Below, piece by piece: positions 54,349 to 60,191 of a stretch of 60,191 nt of DNA. The position numbers were made by a program, and so were the translations under genes. The notes beneath the pieces are model-generated. The model was not told the DNA's origin. It saw nothing but the letters and a program-made list of their open reading frames with translations, and made no database searches. Source of the stretch: Bacteroidaceae bacterium (GTDB lineage Bacteria; Bacteroidota; Bacteroidia; Bacteroidales; Bacteroidaceae); NCBI GenBank assembly GCA_017464815.1, contig JAFTYI010000003.1, forward strand, positions 1-60,191. The letters are read 5' to 3'. Within the stretch, counting starts at the first letter, position 1; each line of letters begins with the position of its first letter.

Positions 54349-54439
54349 CTTCTCACTTTGTCTCCTTCACTTTTTTTTCACTACGCGAGAAATATTTTTC
54401 TCAGGTACACTAACAAAATTCCTCGGGCAAAGGATTGCC

Positions 54440-56479
<2,040 letters not shown>

Positions 56480-56581
56480 AGCTCTCGCAAAGTGAGGTTG
56501 GAAAAAAACCGCGTAAAATTACGCATAATATTTGGTAGAAACCTGCATCATGGAGAAGAAATGAATGAATTCGTGACTTTT

Positions 56582-56615
56582 TTTGTTGAAATTAGGAAAA
56601 TAAGCACTATATTTG
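56582..56615 (+). promoter_or_regulatory. Promoter of the nucleotidyltransferase gene
   Basis: A TTTG -33 element at 56582-56585 and a TATATTTG -7 box at 56608-56615 are 22 bp apart. The leader to the start at 56689 is about 65 nt and A-rich. Confidence 0.6.
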
Positions 56616-56688
56616 CAGGGTGAATTGAAAAATAAGAGGTGGAAACATCCTTTAATTAACAACTATAAAAAACATCTTTCGTAAAAAA

Positions 56689-57600
56689 ATGAAACCTACG
56701 TTGTTTGTATTAGCGGCCGGTATGGGTAGCCGCTACGGAGGCCTGAAGCAGCTTGACGGCCTTGGTCCCAATGGTGAAACCATCATGGATTACTCAATCT
56801 TCGACGCCATCCGTGGCGGATTCGGCAAGATTGTGTTCGTCATCCGCAAGGACTTCGAGCAGGACTTCCGCGAGAAGATTATCAGCAAGTATGAAAACCA
56901 CATCCCCGTGGAGCTTGTCTTCCAAGCCATCGACGACCTGCCCGAGGGCTTCACTTGTCCCGCCGAGCGCGTGAAACCTTGGGGAACCAACCACGCCGTG
57001 CTGATGGGTAAGGACGTTATCAAAGAGCCCTTTGCCGTCATCAATGCCGACGACTTCTATAGCCGCGATGCTTTTGCCGTTATCGGCAAGTGGCTCAGCG
57101 AGCTTCCCGAGGGACAGGAGAACAAATATTGCATGGTGGGCTTCCGCGTAGGCAACACCCTTTCCGAGAATGGCTCCGTGGCTCGCGGCATCTGCGAGAA
57201 GAACGAGCAGGGCCACCTCACCACCGTGGTCGAGCGCACCGAGATTATGCGTGTGGATGGCCCCATCTGCTACAAGGATGAGGAGGGTCAGTGGATTGCC
57301 GTTGAGGACAACACACCCGTGTCCATGAACATGTGGGGATTCACACCCGACTACTTCAAGCACTCCGAGGAGTACTTCATCGAGTTCCTCAGCGACCCGA
57401 AGAACATGGAGAACCTGAAGGCCGAGTTCTTCATCCCCCTCATGGTGAACAAGCTCATCAACGAGCAGACCGCTACCGTGGAGGTGCTCGACACCACCAG
57501 CAAGTGGTTCGGTGTGACCTATGCCGCCGACCGTCAGGGCGTGGTTGACAAGATTCAGGCACTCATCGATGCCGGTGAATATCCTGCGAAGTTGTTCTAA
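56689..57600 (+). CDS. Nucleotidyltransferase family protein
   Basis: The protein has 303 residues. The N-terminus LFVLAAGMGSRYGGLKQLDG is the nucleotide-sugar pyrophosphorylase signature, and AVINADDFYSRDAF gives the metal-binding Asp. MWGFTPDYF is also typical of this Bacteroidota group. It lacks the regulatory C-terminus of GlmU or GlgC. Substrate unknown; a sugar-1-phosphate is likely. Confidence 0.8.
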   Translation: MKPTLFVLAAGMGSRYGGLKQLDGLGPNGETIMDYSIFDAIRGGFGKIVFVIRKDFEQDFREKIISKYENHIPVELVFQAIDDLPEGFTCPAERVKPWGTNHAVLMGKDVIKEPFAVINADDFYSRDAFAVIGKWLSELPEGQENKYCMVGFRVGNTLSENGSVARGICEKNEQGHLTTVVERTEIMRVDGPICYKDEEGQWIAVEDNTPVSMNMWGFTPDYFKHSEEYFIEFLSDPKNMENLKAEFFIPLMVNKLINEQTATVEVLDTTSKWFGVTYAADRQGVVDKIQALIDAGEYPAKLF

Positions 57601-57611
57601 TTCTTTTTATT

Positions 57612-57768
57612 GGAGTTAAAGGAGTTATCACTCGCTTTGCTCGTTAGGAGTTAAAGGAGTTAAAGCCGATAGTTTTGCTCGCTCATAGTTTATGTCGTAG
57701 TTTTTTTACTATTGGCTCTAACTCCTTAGGCTCGAAGAGCCGATAACTCCTTTAACTCCTTTAACTCC
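57612..57768. repeat. 9-bp-period GGAGTTAAA repeats in inverted orientation
   Basis: GGAGTTAAA 9-mers in tandem occur at 57612-57629 and 57648-57666; the complementary TAACTCCTT 9-mers are at 57744-57768. The two halves can form a long stem with a loop holding GGCTCGAAGAGCC. It fills the gap between the nucleotidyltransferase gene and ettA, ending 14 bp before the ettA start. Confidence 0.75.
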
Positions 57769-57781
57769 CCAAAATATAATC

Positions 57782-59473
57782 ATGAGCGTTGACGACAAGA
57801 AAATAATCTTCTCGATGGTGGGCGTATCGAAAGCCTTCCAAGCCAACAAACAAGTGTTGAAAGACATCTACCTCTCGTTCTTCTATGGTGCCAAAATCGG
57901 CATCATCGGTCTCAACGGATCGGGAAAGAGTACCCTGCTGAAAATCATTGCAGGCATTGAAAAGAGCTATCAGGGCGAGGTCGTGTTCTCGCCCGGCTAC
58001 AGCGTGGGCTACCTGCCTCAGGAGCCCCAGCTCGACCCCGAGAAGACGGTGAAGGAAATCGTGATGGAGGGCGTGCAACCCATCGTGGATGCACTGGCCG
58101 AGTACGAAGAAATCAATAATAAATTCGGTCTGCCCGAGTACTACGAGGACCCCGACAAGATGGATGCCCTCTTTGCCCGTCAGGCCGAGCTTCAGGACGT
58201 GATTGACAGCACCGACGCCTGGAACCTCGACTCGAAGCTCGAGCGTGCCATGGACGCCCTGCGTTGTCCGCCCGACGACCAGGTGGTGAAGCACCTCTCG
58301 GGTGGCGAGCGCCGTCGTGTAGCCCTGTGCCGGTTGCTCCTGCAGAAGCCCGACATCCTGCTCCTTGACGAGCCTACCAACCACCTCGATGCCGAGAGTA
58401 TCGACTGGCTCGAGCAACACCTCCAGCAGTACGAGGGCACGGTCATTGCCGTCACCCACGACCGCTACTTCCTCGACCACGTGGCCGGATGGATTCTCGA
58501 ACTCGACCGTGGCGAGGGAATCCCCTGGAAGGGCAACTACAGCAGCTGGCTCGACCAGAAGACCAAGCGCATGGAGATGGAGGAGAAGACCGCCAGCAAG
58601 CGCCGCAAGACCCTGCAACGCGAGCTTGAGTGGATCAACATGTCGCCCAAGGCCCGCCAGGCAAAGGGTAAGGCCCGCTTGAACTCCTACGACAAACTGC
58701 TCAACGAAGACCAGAAGCAGAAGGAGGAGAAGCTCGAAATCTACATCCCCAACGGACCGCGCCTGGGCAACAAGGTCATCGAAGCCGTGGGCGTGAGCAA
58801 GGCGTTTGGCGACAAGGTGCTCTTCCGCGACCTCAACTTCATGCTTCCCCCCAACGGCATCGTGGGCGTCATCGGCCCCAACGGTGCGGGCAAGACCACC
58901 CTTTTCCGCCTCATTATGGGACTCGAAACCGTGGACGGTGGCACCTTCGACGTGGGCGAAACGGTGAAACTGGCCTACGTCGACCAGCAACACAAGGACA
59001 TCGACCCCGAGAAGAGCGTCTACGACGTGGTGAGCGGTGGAAGCGAACTCATTCGCATGGGCGGACGCGACGTGAATGCCCGTGCCTACCTGAGCCGGTT
59101 CAACTTTGCCGGTGCCGACCAGACGAAGCTCTGCGGCATGCTCTCCGGTGGTGAGCGCAACCGCCTCCACCTGGCCATGGCCTTGAAGGAAGAGGGCAAC
59201 GTGCTCCTGCTCGACGAGCCTACCAACGACATCGACGTGAACACCCTGCGTGCCCTTGAAGAGGGTCTCGACGAGTTTGCCGGATGCGCCGTCATCATCA
59301 GCCACGACCGCTGGTTCCTCGACCGCATCTGCACCCACATCCTTGCGTTCGAAGGCGATGGCGAGGTCTTCTACTTCGAAGGCTCCTACAGCGAGTACGA
59401 AGAGAACAAGCTCAAGCGCCTCGGTCAGGAAGAGCCCAAGCGCACCCGCTACCGCAAGCTGATGGAGGATTGA
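57782..59473 (+). CDS. ettA: ABC-F translation factor EttA
   Basis: The protein has 563 residues, close to the usual 555. Two ABC domains are present: Walker A GLNGSGKSTLLK and GPNGAGKTTLFR, signatures LSGGERRRV and LSGGERNRL, Walker B LLLDEPTNHLDAES and LLLDEPTNDIDVNT. The linker between them (about 240-310) is rich in Lys and Glu (KTKRMEMEEK). There are no membrane helices. It acts on the ribosomal E site, gating the first peptide bonds according to the ADP/ATP state. Confidence 0.95.
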   Translation: MSVDDKKIIFSMVGVSKAFQANKQVLKDIYLSFFYGAKIGIIGLNGSGKSTLLKIIAGIEKSYQGEVVFSPGYSVGYLPQEPQLDPEKTVKEIVMEGVQPIVDALAEYEEINNKFGLPEYYEDPDKMDALFARQAELQDVIDSTDAWNLDSKLERAMDALRCPPDDQVVKHLSGGERRRVALCRLLLQKPDILLLDEPTNHLDAESIDWLEQHLQQYEGTVIAVTHDRYFLDHVAGWILELDRGEGIPWKGNYSSWLDQKTKRMEMEEKTASKRRKTLQRELEWINMSPKARQAKGKARLNSYDKLLNEDQKQKEEKLEIYIPNGPRLGNKVIEAVGVSKAFGDKVLFRDLNFMLPPNGIVGVIGPNGAGKTTLFRLIMGLETVDGGTFDVGETVKLAYVDQQHKDIDPEKSVYDVVSGGSELIRMGGRDVNARAYLSRFNFAGADQTKLCGMLSGGERNRLHLAMALKEEGNVLLLDEPTNDIDVNTLRALEEGLDEFAGCAVIISHDRWFLDRICTHILAFEGDGEVFYFEGSYSEYEENKLKRLGQEEPKRTRYRKLMED

Positions 59474-59682
59474 TGAGCCGCACTCCCCCCTCATCAGTTA
59501 TTTTCTTTTTAGGCACGGATTGCACGGATTAACACGGATAAATTAACTATGGCTGTTTGCGATGGCCATAACCATAGTAGCGAAGCGTAGCGCCATAGTT
59601 GATTTGTCCGTGTAATCCGCGGAGTTCCCTTGAGCAAAGCGAAAAATCCGCGCCTAATCCCCCCGTGTTTTTTCTGTTAACA

Positions 59683-59792
59683 AACCTTAGCCTTGGGATG
59701 AGCCTGCCTTAGCCCTAGGATAAGCCCGCCTTAGCCTTGGACTATGCCCCCTTTAGTCCTCGACTATGCCCCCTTTAGTCCTCGACTGGGAT
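59683..59792. repeat. 22-bp-period array J (5 units)
   Basis: Units start at 59683, 59705, 59727, 59749 and 59771. They read AACCTTAGCCTTGGGATGAG, TGCCTTAGCCCTAGGATAAG and variants, drifting to CCCTTTAGTCCTCGACTATG in units 4 and 5. Words and left flank are shared with array E (12494), and words with array G (34191). Confidence 0.82.
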
Positions 59793-60089
59793 TGCCCCTC
59801 CATTGCTTACTCCCCTTGCTTTTCTTCCCCTTTTCCCCCGATTCATATTACAAAGATACAAAATCGTGCCCAGGGATGTCAAGAGGCACTTCCGTTTTAG
59901 CGGAAAATTAACAGTTCGCCAATCAGCATCAAACAAACTGTTCATCGGTGTTTGACGGTTGTTTTGACAAAAGTAAAAAAGTGCATATTTTAACAATTGT
60001 AAAAATGTAGTTTGTAAGGATAATTCAGAGTAGAACTAAACTGTGTGAAAAAGGAGTCAACCTTATTCAGGGAAAGACACACCCCGCTA

Positions 60090-60138
60090 TTACAGATTAC
60101 AGTTATTACAGATTACAGTTATTACAGATAACAGTTAG
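60090..60138. repeat. 16-bp-period TTACAGATTACAG array
   Basis: Three tandem copies of ATTACAGATTACAGTT, the last with one change (GATAACAG). Each copy is itself a dimer of an 8-mer. Non-coding; role unknown. Confidence 0.75.
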
Positions 60139-60191
60139 GTAAAACGGATAATAAAATAGGTCGGGGTAGAAACTTATATTATATATTTATA

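Larger units (their letters stand above)
59474..60191. other. 718-bp non-coding end of window
   Basis: No convincing gene is seen. It holds a large imperfect hairpin (59510-59660; AGGCACGGATTGCACGG with CCGTGTAATCC and ATCCGCGCCTAA), 22-bp-period array J (59683-59792), A/T-rich DNA and a 16-bp-period run of TTACAGATTACAG from about 60090 to 60138. The promoter of a gene beyond the window may be at its right end. Confidence 0.65.

Noticed and set aside
57761-59494. A 577-codon minus-strand gene opposite ettA
   Set aside because: Its sequence is the antisense of a well-conserved EttA; long antisense frames arise from codon bias in this genome, as over purT, rel and atpA.

Overview
The window is a stretch of a Bacteroidota chromosome, most likely order Bacteroidales and close to Prevotellaceae. 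The evidence is the Bacteroidota-type promoter -7 box (TAnnTTTG, usually TATCTTTG or TACTTTTG) just upstream of most genes, the weak or absent Shine-Dalgarno signals behind A/T-rich leaders, the ATP synthase gene order D-C-B-E-F-H-A-G, families largely confined to this phylum (DUF4301, DUF5683, DUF6078-like), a type IX secretion plug protein, and lipoprotein polysaccharide hydrolases. The assignment rests on reading the sequence only; no database search was run.

Layout. 1-5066: tRNA-Gly(CCC) and a DUF1573 protein set between two copies of a palindromic repeat element, then DUF4301 and a long RelA/SpoT homologue with a dead hydrolase domain. 5067-7123: repeat-rich DNA enclosing a three-gene DUF3791/DUF3990 module. 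7195-12432 (minus strand): purT, a MurU-like nucleotidyltransferase, an AmgK-like kinase fused to a RapZ C-terminal domain, and a divergent tryptophanase-family enzyme. 12893-20054: complete F1Fo ATP synthase operon. 20055-24556: a low-conservation island with gene remnants (Fic/BRO-like, Vsr, RhuM), an AAA/DUF4143 ATPase, an HNH nuclease and two small secreted or anchored proteins. 24553-33147: Nudix hydrolase, cardiolipin synthase, uvrA, an SSS symporter, lpxB and surE. 33414-41827: parA, parB, a DUF5683 protein, an MltD-like transglycosylase, a bifunctional Rel, radA and msrC. 41806-48194: a pectin-degradation cluster (GH28, GH43, PL1, GH53). 48572-59473: DUF6078-like, sirtuin, ribE, nitroreductase, YihY, RNase P RNA, T9SS plug protein, uvrB, a nucleotidyltransferase and EttA. 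59474-60191 is non-coding.

How the genes fit together. Recognisable groups are energy generation (atp), cell-wall recycling (AmgK/MurU route, MltD), stringent response (two long RSH proteins, one a bifunctional Rel and one probably synthetase only), chromosome segregation (ParAB), DNA repair (UvrA, UvrB, RadA), outer-membrane biogenesis (LpxB, T9SS plug) and plant pectin breakdown at the cell surface.

The most unusual signal is not a gene. Ten intergenic stretches carry tandem units of 22 bp (one interval of 21). In most arrays each unit contains its own short inverted repeat; the sequence differs from locus to locus, and the two arms of the dyad often change together. Three of the arrays share the same words although they lie 22-47 kb apart. 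A second class has a 9-bp period and sits between genes of the same operon, and once in frame inside a GH43 gene. These arrays are the main candidate for an undescribed system.
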